Source: Patagioenas fasciata
Lineage: Eukaryota > Chordata > Aves > Columbiformes > Columbidae
DNA: 64,000 nt
NCBI RefSeq assembly: GCF_037038585.1
Contig: NC_092525.1
Span: 23,270,867-23,334,866 of the forward strand
Reading direction: 5' to 3'
Numbering within the stretch: the first letter of the stretch is position 1; the number at the start of each line of letters is the position of its first letter. Below, one piece after another: positions 52,445-63,303 of the stretch. The position numbers and the translations under genes were made by a program. The notes beneath the pieces are model-generated. The model was not told the origin of the DNA, ran no database searches, and worked only from the letters and a program-made list of their open reading frames with translations.

Positions 52445-55400
52445 AAGAAGTTTCTGGCATGTCATTAATTGTTAACCAAATACGTGGGAGCAAATTGCTT
52501 GATAACTGTTGCAATAACCAATGTATAGTCGCATGTATGGACATCTATAGGCAAGTAACCCATTTTACTGATATACTCTCTGTCCATTCCACATTGTTTA
52601 TGAGGTCTTAAATGTTTTGGGAAGGTCTGTGCTGCCTTGACTTCTCCTTTTGCAATAGCTGTTGTTAGCTAACTTACTGACACGTGTTCACCCAGGCAAC
52701 TGTGCTCACAGTCAAAGGAGGACTTGATTTTGTGTGTGTTTGTGCACGTGTTGATTTGACCTACTTCTTTTTTCCTCTTATCTGAAAAGAATCTTTTATT
52801 TGTACCTTTCAGATTTTCTCTCCTTTGGAATTACACAGTTACGCCCATTTGTTGTTTTTAATGGCTAAACTGGGCAGAGAAAAACAATGTGGTTTCTTAT
52901 GAAGCTCTTCTGAAGACCCCACACTTCCATGTCTTTCTTGCAAGAAGCTTGCTGGATGGCTGCTTCTCCTCTAACTTCTCCTTATCCAAAGTCTAGTTTT
53001 TAAAGGAATGTTGTTGAACAGAAAGGGTGTGTATGGGACAACGTGTATTTTACTTTCTTTGCACGCTGGTGGCTGATGTGCAGAGTTGGTTGGGTGACTG
53101 GTGTAAGGACCAAACTGCAGTGCCCCAGCTTGTAAGGCTCTTTGTGGAGCCATCTCACCCTGCAGCAAGGATGTGAAAGAGCAGTTTGAAGAGCCAGTAC
53201 ATGACAGAACAGTGTGCCCCAGCTCGCTTTGTCCTCTGCTAGTGCTTGCTCACATTCATACTCCCACTGAACTCATGGGAAGCCCTGTGGTTATGTGAGT
53301 GCCTTTAATATGTATAAATGCACTGCACAGCAGGACTCAGAGAACTGAGCATTGCTTTTGGTCCTTTTGTGAAACAGAAGGAGATATGGATACATATAGA
53401 AATATATGTACAGCTTTAAATGGGCTACTGCTCTTCTGCCCACGGTGTGAAGCTTTTCACAGAGCTACGGCTTAGATTTGCATCTGAGCTTTCCAAGGGT
53501 TTGGTTTGGATTTGAAGTATTTGCTCACACCAGTTGAAAAAGCTCCATTATGCCCAGTATATAAATGTTTTTTCTGTGCATCTCTTCAAGTCCTGCACAC
53601 CTCAGATTAGGGTGCTTTTCCAACTAGGTACTGAGAAGTGCTCAGCTGTGCATCCTGGCAATGGATTATTTTAGCAGCTGTTCACTTTCAGAGGTCCTCT
53701 CTGCCTGTTGTTTTGTATGTTATATATTAATGCATTATAAAAACTTTTTTGTCTTAACTGCACTTTAAACACTTAGGGGTGTCACCCTTATTGCCTAAAA
53801 CTTACTGAGTTAACAGAATGAAACTAGAGATGAATTTGGCTTTATTTCTTCAGAAAATATTAATTACTGTTATTACAATTATGGTTACAGATCCCTAAGC
53901 AAAACAATTGGTGGTTTCAAAGGCCCCCAGCATAATCAACCCACTAAATTTATTTATTGAGATGGCATGTAGGGCTTCAGTATGCTGTAGCCCCATGGTT
54001 AGGGAGAATCCAATCAAAGAGCCACAACCAATGGGAATTTTGCCTATCAAGAATTCCCAGACTGCTCATTAACTAACAGTTGTGCTCACTGCTGAAGCAA
54101 AGCCTGTTTCAGTTTGCATAAGAGAGACGAGCTTGGGAAAGCATCATGATTTGTATGTTAGCTTAACTTTAATTTCCTGTCAGCCTCATACTTGTGACAC
54201 ACACCTGGGGAGTCTAGAGGTCGACATCTGAAACACAGTGAGGAGGGAGTTTGTCAGAGCACCGACATCTTGATGATCTCAGAAGATTGCTTAAGTGGTC
54301 GGTGTTTTTTTGGAGAACAGGCCCACATCTCCAACAATAAGTGTACAGAATCACCTTTCAAGGGAAAAAAAAAAACCTACCCAGCTACAGTTGTATTGAT
54401 TGTTACTAGAAAAAAAAGAGTTCTGATGATTTTTTTCTTGTGTTCTACACAGTTTTCCACAGTGTAGCACTCTCTGCTGTAACACTAATCCATCTATGAG
54501 GTGTATATTTATAAATAGCTATAGCAGTCCATACTGTTGCCTAGCCAGCAAACCTGCATATAGTTTATCAGAGCCCTCTGTTACTGACTGGCAGGTGCCT
54601 GCTAGCCAAGCTCTGCGCCTCTTCCACTTCAGCCACAGAAAGTTGCTTTAACCCCATGTTTTGAGATTCATTGAGTGATATTGCAAGGCAGTGGTCTGGG
54701 TTTATCTGACCACGCCCCAAGCACTCAACTTTGTTGCCCAAGGTCCCCTTTGTTCAGTGGAAAGAGGCAGCACCTCCAGGTGATTCAGTCTGGTGTGACT
54801 GCATGGGAGAAAAGGGTGGTAATACTGGTAAGGTAGGAGACACAATTAGATGGCCTAAAAACATTTTTAAGTCCTCTGTACTTGAGACTCCTTAATTTAC
54901 TTTAATGACTGTTTCTGTCAAGCATAAAGAAGTAGGTAGCACAATTCAGCACTGTCCTTAACTCTGCCCTCCAAGAAACTGTATTTTTCAGCAGTAAGCT
55001 TAAATTGTAAATGAAGCTCTCACGGGTGGGTTTACCCAAAAGAGGAGGAGGAAGCAGTGAGGCGCCTGTGGCCCCAGTGTCAGGACCATCTGGTTCTGCG
55101 CTCAGTGTCAAGGCTGTGGGACACAGCTGCACAGCCCTCCCTCCCGCCCTCTGCATCCTCGTTCCAATCACATCAAAATCTGGCCCTGTGCCCTAAATGC
55201 AACACTTTTAGGTGTGCAGGTTAATAATTAACCTTGAGCACAGATCCAGAGTTTGATGATTTTACCTCTACCTTCTTGCATATATGCTTTTCAGAATACA
55301 CAACATAGAATTGTTGTTTATAGGAAGAATGTTAAGTGCTTCCCAAGAAATTGCCACATCCACTTGAATAAGTACTGTCCTCCCAAATTCGGCCCATTTC

Positions 55401-55989
55401 TTCCTGCTGTACAGGGCCTGGAATGGGTTGGTTTGTCCTGCTTGCTCCTTGTGCTGGCAAGTTGTGTCTCTCCCATCCCTTGTTCTCCAAGGAGCAGCCT
55501 TGGCAGCAACTCATTCCATGCCTGAAAGACAGCAGGATGAGCACCCCGTGGATCTGCTGGAGGAGCTGGCCACCTCCGATGGGCCACTGTCCCCTCTGCA
55601 GACACCCTGACACAGCCTGAGCTGAGCCTGAGTTCCTGTAGCTGAGAAGCACAGGTTACTCTCTCTGTTTCTTCAGTTCGCTCAGGCAAAGCTCATAAGA
55701 TTGACAGGGAGGAGTAGAGATGTCCGTTAAGCAACAGCAGGGATTCTGATCTTACATGAGGTGCGTAATTAGCTGGGTGATATATGTAGTTAAGTTTCAG
55801 GAGGGTGCTCATCTAGTATTGCATTTAGGCTAAGCCTGAGTCTCTGCCTAGAGAATGTGTTCCTCCTCACCTCACCATGGCTGACCAGCAGCTGAAGAGC
55901 TTGCGTGTGCCGTGAATAGCTCTCAGCCTTTCATCTCAAGGGATCTTGTGTTAGGATTAGAAAGATTGTATGTTCAATGAAAAGGCTTA

Positions 55990-55997
55990 TGTACATA
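55990..55997 (+). promoter_or_regulatory. DNM3: Pumilio-type element TGTACATA
   Basis: Exact match to the PUM consensus TGTANATA, on the sense strand of the presumed long 3' UTR. If transcribed, it would be a site of translational repression. A single 8-mer is weak evidence alone. Confidence 0.4.
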
Positions 55998-56073
55998 GTT
56001 AACGTGTGTTTATTTTATTGCTGATCTTGTTGCACTTTCTGAGTAAGCCTCGTAAGAGTAGATTATTTATTAT

Positions 56074-56079
56074 ATTAAA
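56074..56079 (+). terminator. DNM3: Possible DNM3 polyadenylation signal ATTAAA
   Basis: The ATTAAA variant hexamer is the first plausible poly(A) signal I noticed after the main stop codon. Its use is not shown. Confidence 0.35.
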
Positions 56080-56413
56080 GGAAATACATTATAGGTTATG
56101 GCATTTCATGTTAAAACATAACATAGAAAATATTATACTCTCTATTGCAGACAGCTACACTAAACAACGTGTATACAGCATATTGAGATTACCAGCTAGT
56201 TCTGTCTTTCTGTCTTAAAGTAGTCCAAACCTCCTGAATTCAAAGCAGACCTGTTTTGCACCCATGACACTGGGGAGGCATCTGACCTCTCGGTGTGCGT
56301 GTGGGCCAGGTCCCCCGCGGCGGCACTGAACCTCCTCCCCGGGCTCTAGCAGAACAGCTCCCTTGTGTAAATGAATGTTACTCTGCCTGTCTTTCCTCTT
56401 GCTTTGTCTGCAG

Positions 56414-56474
56414 GCGAGCTGATACCGATGGCTCCTCCCGTCCAGACAGTCCTCCACTCTTGCTTGATATATGA
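56414..56474 (+). CDS. DNM3: Candidate alternative DNM3 tail exon, dynamin-1 long-tail type
   Basis: A strong acceptor (CTTTCCTCTTGCTTTGTCTGCAG, ending 56413) precedes G CGA GCT GAT... Joined to the split codon of the exon at 38965-39201, it reads RRADTDGSSRPDSPPLLLDI and then TGA (56472-56474). The dynamin-1 long tail is also 20 residues after the same VP. It aligns without gaps: R at position 2, SRP at 9-11, E or D at 12, SP at 13-14, D at 19 and L or I at 20. The phase equals that of the main tail exon, so the two are interchangeable, the choice being a skipped or used acceptor. VPRR also keeps the PxxPxR ligand. An AATAAA lies 295 bases downstream. Exonic status rests on acceptor, phase and homology; no transcript is seen here. 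Confidence 0.75.
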
Positions 56475-58246
56475 TTTGTCCCGTCTTGCCAGACGTTTGC
56501 TTTACTGCCTGTCTCTTTACTTTTCCAGGACAGTGTAAATGTTGACTTCTTTTTATAAGAAGCAAACGCTTAATTTCTTTCTGAATTTTGCTCTGTATGT
56601 TAATGCCCTACTTCATATGAGCCAAAACATCTGCCTTCGGCTTCATAACGTGTACATGGTTCCTGGTGTTGACCTTTGAGCACAGCAAGTTGATTCCCGA
56701 AACCATGGTCATTACTGAGCATCACATACACCTGCTGTAAAAATGTTACACTGCATTTCTGAACCTGAAATAAACTGTAACTCTTGATGGGCTTTTATTA
56801 TTACTTTCTGGATGCGCATGAGTGGTCTTCTGTCTCTTGCACTGTCATCTCAGCACACTGCACTCTGCCTCTGTTGGGACTGCAGTGAGGATTTATTGGA
56901 GATGCGTGTTGCACTGACATCACTGGAGATGTCATTAAAAGGAGCAAAGGGGGAGCAGTAACCCATGGGAAGCATTCAGCCTGCTGCCCTGCAAGGGGCT
57001 GGGAGTGCAGCGGAGATGTTTTGCTGGGAAGCGGATGAATGTTTTTCAAGCTGTACCTGGTATTCATTTCATTGTCGGGGAAAGCACGTTTTGGGGGTGA
57101 TTCAGAGCTGAGCAGAAGGCCAGAGTGAGTCCTCCAGAGCAGGAGCTGGAGTAAAACTGTGCGTGTGTTATGTCTGGAAGGGATTTCCCCCTCAAGTGGT
57201 TGTGTGCGAATATGCAGATGTCTTGATTACTCAGTTCCTCCTTCAGATCAGTGTGAGCCAAGTAACTGGAATCAGTGCTTGGAGGAGATGGCACAAGCAG
57301 CACAACAGCTGCTGACAGGAGAGGACATTTGTCACTGAGCACAAAGTCACTACATTGGTCCTTAAGTTTTGGGAAGCAGAGGGAAGATGGGATGAGCAAA
57401 GCAGCAACATCCCTGTTGTATTCACTTTCTTGCTATAACATTTGGAGAGGTTTGTTGTGTTGTGTTTTGTTTTGTTTTTTTTTAAATAACATTTAATGGC
57501 TATGCCTGAGGCCGTCTGTGCACCCCTCTCAGTGAAAAGCAGTGTCACACATGTCCCATCTGGCTGGAGTAAGTTACCTGCCCCCATATGGGTTTGGTTC
57601 CTGCATGTTGGTTGGTGACACATCAGTGCTCTGTGCTGGGGAACAGGGGGAGCAGCTGCTCCTCTCAAACCCCTGCACTGGGCCACCAGCTGCTGAGGGT
57701 CTCCCCTGCTGGGGCCAGCAGTAGACTCATTGCACTGCTGTCATCCATGTTTTTAAGCTTTCCCAGCAACGTCCCCTGCAGATAGGCCAATCCAGCCCAC
57801 AGGCCACCTTGTTTGATCATTGCCAGTTTCATCAGAATCTCACTTAAAAGAGGTCCACTCCATGAACAGTGTTTGAAGCAGGCGGTGGTGCAAATTTTAA
57901 GGCTGGCTGGGGAAAGCTCTTCCAGAGGATATTTGCTGCAAGAAAATTAGGAAGCCTGTGACCAGCGCCCTCCACGCTTGTGATGTGATTGTCCTCGTCC
58001 TCTGGCACCGGCGAGTCAGATGGGAAGCGGTGAGGATGAAAGCCAAGGCTGTGCCGAGAGCCAGCTGATTCTAATCATGCTCTTGTTCTTTTCCTTACTG
58101 TGCATGTTCTGTGCCTTTTCCTCGTAACCCCTTTTATTAAGATAATTTTGTATATAAGTTGTTTTATTGTTTCTTGACCTTTTGTTTTAAATCTCCTCTC
58201 CCTCCACTCCCTGTGAATTTTGGGTTATTTTTTGTCTTCTTCCCAG
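56475..58246 (+). other. DNM3: UTR of the second tail, then intron-like spacer
   Basis: From the TGA at 56474 to the poly(A) signal at 56769 this is likely 3' UTR. Beyond it lies non-coding sequence up to the acceptor at 58246. The minus-strand open frames at 57064-57686 overlap each other and lack conserved motifs. No other gene was seen. Confidence 0.55.
56769..56774 (+). terminator. DNM3: DNM3 polyadenylation signal AATAAA
   Basis: Canonical hexamer in CTGAAATAAACTG. T-rich and GT-rich sequence follows at 56792-56840 (TTTTATTATTACTTTCTGG, then GTGGTCTTCTGTC), as expected for a downstream element. It would serve the tail exon at 56414 and probably the long UTR of the main tail exon. Confidence 0.7.
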
Positions 58247-58283
58247 GCGACCTCTACCAGCTGTTCCAGGAAGATCATCCTAA
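58247..58283 (+). CDS. DNM3: Candidate third DNM3 tail exon with SH3-ligand motifs
   Basis: After GGTTATTTTTTGTCTTCTTCCCAG (ending 58246) comes G CGA CCT CTA CCA GCT ... TAA (58281-58283). In the same phase as the other tail exons it completes VPRRPLPAVPGRSS. RPLPAVP fits RxxPxxP (class I) and PAVPGR fits PxxPxR (class II), overlapping within nine residues. This is striking for 12 codons and fits a dynamin proline-rich tail. An AATAAA follows 84 bases after the stop. I do not recall a named dynamin isoform with this ending, so novelty is unknown. Chance proline content next to a cryptic acceptor is the alternative. Confidence 0.62.
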
Positions 58284-58366
58284 CGTACACATTAATTTTT
58301 TTGTTACATGCAGTCTCTCTCTTTTTTTGTCCAAAATTATCTTTAATTTGCACTAGCCTATTTGTA

Positions 58367-58372
58367 AATAAA
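58367..58372 (+). terminator. DNM3: Polyadenylation signal AATAAA, with TGTAAATA overlap
   Basis: AATAAA is followed by ATATTTTATTTT. A second AATAAA is at 58417-58422. The first overlaps a Pumilio-type TGTAAATA at 58363-58370. Its position 84 bases after the TAA at 58281-58283 supports a terminal exon here. Confidence 0.6.
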
Positions 58373-59555
58373 ATATTTTATTTTCAGATGTCAATGGTAA
58401 GCCCGGATTTAAAGAAAATAAAAATTCTGACTAGAAAACAAATGTGTGCTGGTTTTCTATTGAAGAGTCTACCCACTCTTTCTCAACTGGAGCCATTAAC
58501 ACCCCATGGAAGCAAATGCCTGGGCTCTGTGGGGACTCCCACCCTCCGAGGTGGGAGGGACGTTCTGCTGGGATTCTACTACTGCTTTTGAATTCATTAA
58601 CCACCAGGATTGTGCCGTACAAATGGCTTTGGTTTAGCATTAGCAGGAAGAAGAGCAGCCAGCTTCTTTAACAAAAGAGTCCTAAAAGATGTGTAATGCA
58701 TCAGCAGCAATATCTGACTGTATGAAGATTGCAGCAGTCTCTCCACTGATGAATCTGCACAATTATAAATAAATCACAGCTGCTCTGACCATTTTTTTTC
58801 AAGCTAAACCTCCGAATTCCTTGCAAGCCGACCTCATTGGAGCGTCTGAGCTCAAATAGCTGTAAGTAGTTACTTTTGGGATTCCAAATGTGTCTGTCCC
58901 TATGGGAAAGAGAAAATCTGTGCTTTAATGTTTAAAAGGTGTGCTTGTTTTGGGTGCCAGAGAAGTATACAAAGGGTAAGTCTAAAAAAGGTAAAATTTG
59001 TGGGTTTGTTGACTTTTTTTTCCTCATATGAAAACAAAGAAGAGATGTCTCACAAACCATTGCAGATAAATCAGAGGGAGCTGCATAGATACAAACTGGA
59101 GGTACAACACAGCATTGGGACTGCATCCTGTCATTTCAGGAGCACAAACAAGACACTTCTTTGAGAAGGTAGTCGAGGGTGAGAGGGAGCTGGAGTGGTG
59201 CTGCTCAGGGGATGGGGGCAGTAGGAGAAGATCACAATTGTGTGTGTGTGTCTAGAAGGGGCCTGACAACACATAGGCTGTGCTTGTTTTCAAGACAGGT
59301 CTGACACAGCTTTCCTGAATTTGGGCAATTCCTCCTGTTCCAGCTGATTTGGGTCCCTGCTGGCCTCTTGTATATCTAGAGAGCTGCTGAACCACCTGGA
59401 TGTGCTGGGAAATGCCAGGCACTGATTTTGCTCAAATTAAAAGCGGGTGCAAGATCAGAGAGCTGTAGACTCAGACATATTTGTCTTTCTTCTCGTTTAG
59501 ACTTTGTGTTTTGATAGAGGACAACAGAAGAAATGGCAATGGTACTACCAGAAAA

Positions 59556-59567
59556 GGGGGGGGGGGG
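59556..59567. repeat. Poly(G) run of 12
   Basis: Twelve consecutive G on the + strand (C on the strand of PIGC) in intergenic sequence. It could be a sequencing-difficult site. Confidence 0.85.
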
Positions 59568-62081
59568 AAATCCCAGGGACAGCAATTTTTAGGAGAGGGT
59601 GATAAATAATCATTCCTGTTAGACCTTTGAACTACATGTGCTAAACTAGGAATTGCTGGAGCTGGAAAGAGCACAGTGATGGGCAAGGAGCTTCCCAGCA
59701 CCCTGCAAAAAGGGAGAAATGGAGGATCCTAACAGTCCATGAACACAACTGTCCTGGAGTAGGGGATGAGGAGGGGAGCTCAGACCAGCTGTTACATTTC
59801 ATCTGTGGAACTCCCCTGTGTCAGGTACTGAGGAAAAAAAACTTCAGCAGAGTTCAGGAATTGCGTATTCTCAGGACTACTACAGAAGTGACAACATTTG
59901 TACCCAGCAGGTTCTTAAGGAGGTTCCCGCTGTAATTCACCTCTCAGGTAAGAGGGAATGAGAAGAGACTGAATTTCACAAGCTGCTTTTTTTCCAGGTT
60001 GTTCAAAAAGCTGATCTGCACTGGGGGAAGCTCTCAATGCAATGGCATGATACCAACAGGTGAACCAACAGCAAACAAAAGGTGTCTGATATTTGAGTTG
60101 CATGGCTGTACCTACAGCACTCCAACCAGGAGCTGCTGCTGTCCTCCCAGCTGCCAGGCAATCTCCATGCATTAGGCTGTAAGGTACAAACTTATTTCTT
60201 GGGGCATTTAATATTGTTAAACTTTTCACAGAAATCCTTACCTTCCTCTGAAGTGTTTGACAGAAAATACTGTTGGAAAAAGGACTGCAAACTTCCTGGT
60301 TTTCTGGTAGCCATTTCTGAAATCTCCGAAGTAGAAAGACAAAGGTATTGGTGTGCTGGGAAACTCTGGCACATTCTTTAGCATCAACTCATGGGATGAC
60401 TTTTTAAAGAGGCTGTTTAACCTTGTCTGTGCTGTTTGCACCCCGCAATGCTGTATGTTCTGCGGGTGGGTGGAGAAGGCCGAGGCTGCTACACCAGCTG
60501 ATGACATTATGCGTTCTGGGCTGCTTTGCAATGGATGGGTTAGGACCAAAATCCTGTTTCGGTTTCCTGATCACATTGCAAAGCTGAGAAAAGCTTAGTG
60601 ATTACAGTGGGAATTGAAGAGATATAAAGATCTTATCTTCAAAGACTAAAGCTTGCCTCTTTCCAGGATTCCCGGATCTCAGGCACCCATGTGGGGGGGG
60701 ACACCGACCCCTGGCCAGCACGGTGTGGGTGGCTGACACTTCCCTTTCCCTGCAGCAGAGGCTGTAGATGGAGATTCCAGACGGCACGTGTCAGCGGCTC
60801 CCCCAGGAGTGAGGCTTATCCCCGGCCAGTTTACAATTACTCACATTTGGCCAGCTTCAAATCAAAGGAAAATGTCCCACTGAAGTACTGAGTCTCAGTG
60901 GATTTGGAAACTTAAGAGAAAGAAACTGTGCTTCCTTGTAATGCAAAATAACATTTAACTCTTTAGAGATGTTTGGTGATTATTTGGTTGCATGCAAACA
61001 AAGAAGGACCCATTTCTTTGGTCTCAGCGTGTGCTTCATCAGAGAAGCCGCAGACTGGTACACTGAGGTAGCAAATGCTCAAAGGGCATCCAACGTAGCT
61101 GCCAAACTGAGCATAGAGTCATTGCAAAGTTTTGTTCTGTAGGGGATATTCTGACCTCGGGTATAAAGACTCATAATAGCATCATAATTCAGCATCTTAA
61201 ATAACTTCAGCAGTATTGCAGAGCGTGTGTCCTCAGGAGGTCAGAGAAGCCCCAGGGAAACTCTTCTGGCCTTTGTGTCTCCTCCTCCCTGGCTCTCCTT
61301 CATTTTTTCCCTCCTTCGAAGTCTCTTTGTGCATCCAGGCTGTGGACTGAGCTTTGTATTTTCATCTCACAGGTTAGGGAGGGAAGGTTATCTGTGTGGG
61401 CTAAGCCTTTCCCTAGGGGATCTCTGAGCAAGGACTAAGCCTAACGAGGAGGTGAAGGGAAGGAGTTGGGCTGAGACCAGGGGCTGTGGGCAGAGATGAA
61501 ACTGCCTGCGAAGAGCTGCACAGGACACATCCTGCACCCTGCCTAGACAGAGCTTGCTGCATCCATCAAAGTCCCAGGACCTGTATAGGTTGATCCACTG
61601 GACACCAACTGTGGTGGAGGTGAACGTGGCAGTCTGTGCCTGTCTCTACCTGGAATGATGTCTGTCTGGGTAGTTGATATTTGCACTTTATCTAACCCAG
61701 AGCTGATTTTGAGAGTCTGAACTTGGGAAGAGTATTTTTTCAGGAAATATTTCTCCCTGAGGGAATGGAATGCAGCACAAATGGACAGGAGCCAGGCAGG
61801 CTAGATTTGATTTACTTTTGATGTGGACTCAAGCCTTGCCCTACTCATGGACTCTGTGAATTGGCTTTGGATGGCAGTGTCACAATAGCATTAGCCTAGC
61901 GCGAGATGGGGTATCCTGGTCGCAGTGTTCCTGGAAACCTTGTGAAGAAATACTCGTATTTCAGACAAGCTAAAAAATGTCATATTAGCTGTGAGCATCT
62001 GGCTACTCTGTGCTCCCTGTGAGACTAGAGCATGTGCTCTAAACCTTTCCAGTTTTTTAATTAAAACCAAAATGAGATGTA

Positions 62082-62098
62082 GTTGTCACCATGACAAC
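62082..62098. promoter_or_regulatory. RFX-like inverted repeat
   Basis: GTTGTCA and its exact complement TGACAAC flank CCA. RFX X-boxes are inverted repeats of GTTGCC-like half-sites; the inner GTCACCATGACAAC differs from the X-box consensus at one position. It lies about 1.2 kb beyond the 3' end of PIGC. This is a motif match only. Confidence 0.35.
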
Positions 62099-63216
62099 AA
62101 CAGCAATGTTTAACACTTGGGAAGAGTCATAATAAAGCACTGGAGGTGTTGGGGACCCCATTGGGGGTTGCTCATTTCTGAGAAAGCCCAAGAAGTGTGC
62201 AGCAAACACTCAAAGGGATGGGGTAAATCAAGCAGAAAGTTTCATTTCTGCAGCACTGGCTTCCCAAAAAGGTTTCATAAAAACCCTGTAATGCAAAATG
62301 CATCCCTTCTGGTGGGTTCTGTTCCCTGGGACAGCCAGAGCAGCGCCAGGATGCAGCAGGATGATCCCAAATGGGAGCAGGGAAAGGGAAGGCACTGGGG
62401 AAGCCCTGCTGGCACATGGCCAGCTCGTCCTGGCCTCCAGCGAGACTTGTTTGCCATGAGCGCCCTCTGTTGCAGCGTGTCTGGTGCCGGACAGGCGGCT
62501 GCTGGACAGACATCCACCAGACAGGTCCTTACTGTGCCCTGCCACTGTCACAGTAGCTGGGCATCTCCCCAGCGGTGGGTGTGCTCACTGGGGTCTGTGG
62601 GTCTGGCCCTGTAGCGAGGCCACATCCACCCCTGAGAAGGGGCTGGAGAGGGGAGGAAGGTGTCTTGCCTCCTCACCCCACTTCTCCTAAAGGATTTAGG
62701 GTAACGTGGTGCCTGGCAGCATCGTGAGGCTATTCTGGGATCAGCAACTGGTGGGGTACAGGTAAGGAGGGTGGGCACCGCACCTGTCCCAGGTGCCCTC
62801 ATGCTTGGTCCAGCAACACCCACCACCCTGCACAGCCACCCTGCCCACAGCCACCCTCCCACAGCCCTTGGGCCCTCCAGCCCTCCCAGGGAGGTGCTGT
62901 CAGTCCTCATCGCACACATCAAGGTCCCTGGGGCTGAGGGACCTCCGTGGGCACATGGAGTACACCTGAGCCAGATGTGTGTTTCCAAGTAGCACTTCTG
63001 CTCAGGGGATGCACCCCCTGTACCCCAACCCCAAATGCAGGTATGGGTCTGTGTGGTCAGAGCACACACTGCCCCCCTCGCCTGCACCCCGAGCTGCTGC
63101 ATGGGCCGGCCACTCTGTGGGGTTCAGCTCCTCCCTTGGCCAAAACTAAGCAGGTCAGGTCTGGAAATAGATGCTGAGGGTAACGCAAATGTGGTCCTGG
63201 CTGCTGTGCGAGAAGT

Positions 63217-63222
63217 TTTATT
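63217..63222 (-). terminator. PIGC: PIGC polyadenylation signal
   Basis: On the minus strand this reads AATAAA in CCCAATAAAACTTC, 82 bases beyond the PIGC stop codon. It implies a very short 3' UTR (63223-63303 plus the cleavage offset). No other AATAAA was seen between it and the stop. Confidence 0.75.
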
Positions 63223-63303
63223 GGGCTGATATCCTCTCCGCAGAGCTGTCCCCCAGAAAAGGCCTTTGCCCTGCTCACAGCAGAATGTCCCCCCAAGCCA
63301 GGC

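Larger units (their letters stand above)
52445..56413 (+). other. DNM3: DNM3 3' untranslated region (main tail)
   Basis: About 4 kb downstream of the main stop codon without any supportable gene. The next AATAAA is at 56769, so the UTR may run that far; an ATTAAA variant at 56074-56079 is an earlier possibility. A Pumilio-type element TGTACATA is at 55990-55997. AT-rich stretches near 53700-53760 and 56000-56130 look like neuronal-UTR sequence. The overlapping open frames near 55011-55689 have no family signal. The extent is inferred. Confidence 0.55.
58284..63216. other. End of DNM3 transcripts, then intergenic sequence up to PIGC
   Basis: The start is the presumed UTR of the third tail. 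The rest is intergenic between the convergent DNM3 and PIGC genes. It holds a 12-G run at 59556, a TG repeat at about 59238, an RFX-like inverted repeat at 62082 and GC-rich sequence from about 62300. The open frames at 62117-62614 (+) and 62548-63102 (-) look like frames left open by GC-rich composition; neither has a recognisable domain. In human a further gene (C1orf105) overlaps PIGC, but I could not recognise it here. Confidence 0.6.

Noticed and set aside
52108..52611. Plus-strand open frame of 167 residues across the main tail exon.
   Set aside because: It reads the tail exon in the wrong frame. The splice acceptor at 52374 and the conserved dynamin ending decide the true frame.
57243..57686. 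Minus-strand open frame of 147 residues downstream of DNM3.
   Set aside because: Its middle is translated from an A/T low-complexity tract (KKNKTKHNTTN), no family was recognised, and three other frames overlap it.
62548..63102. Minus-strand open frame of 184 residues just downstream of PIGC.
   Set aside because: The translation is rich in Cys, Gly and Pro as expected from GC-rich DNA, has no conserved motif, and other frames in the region are equally open.
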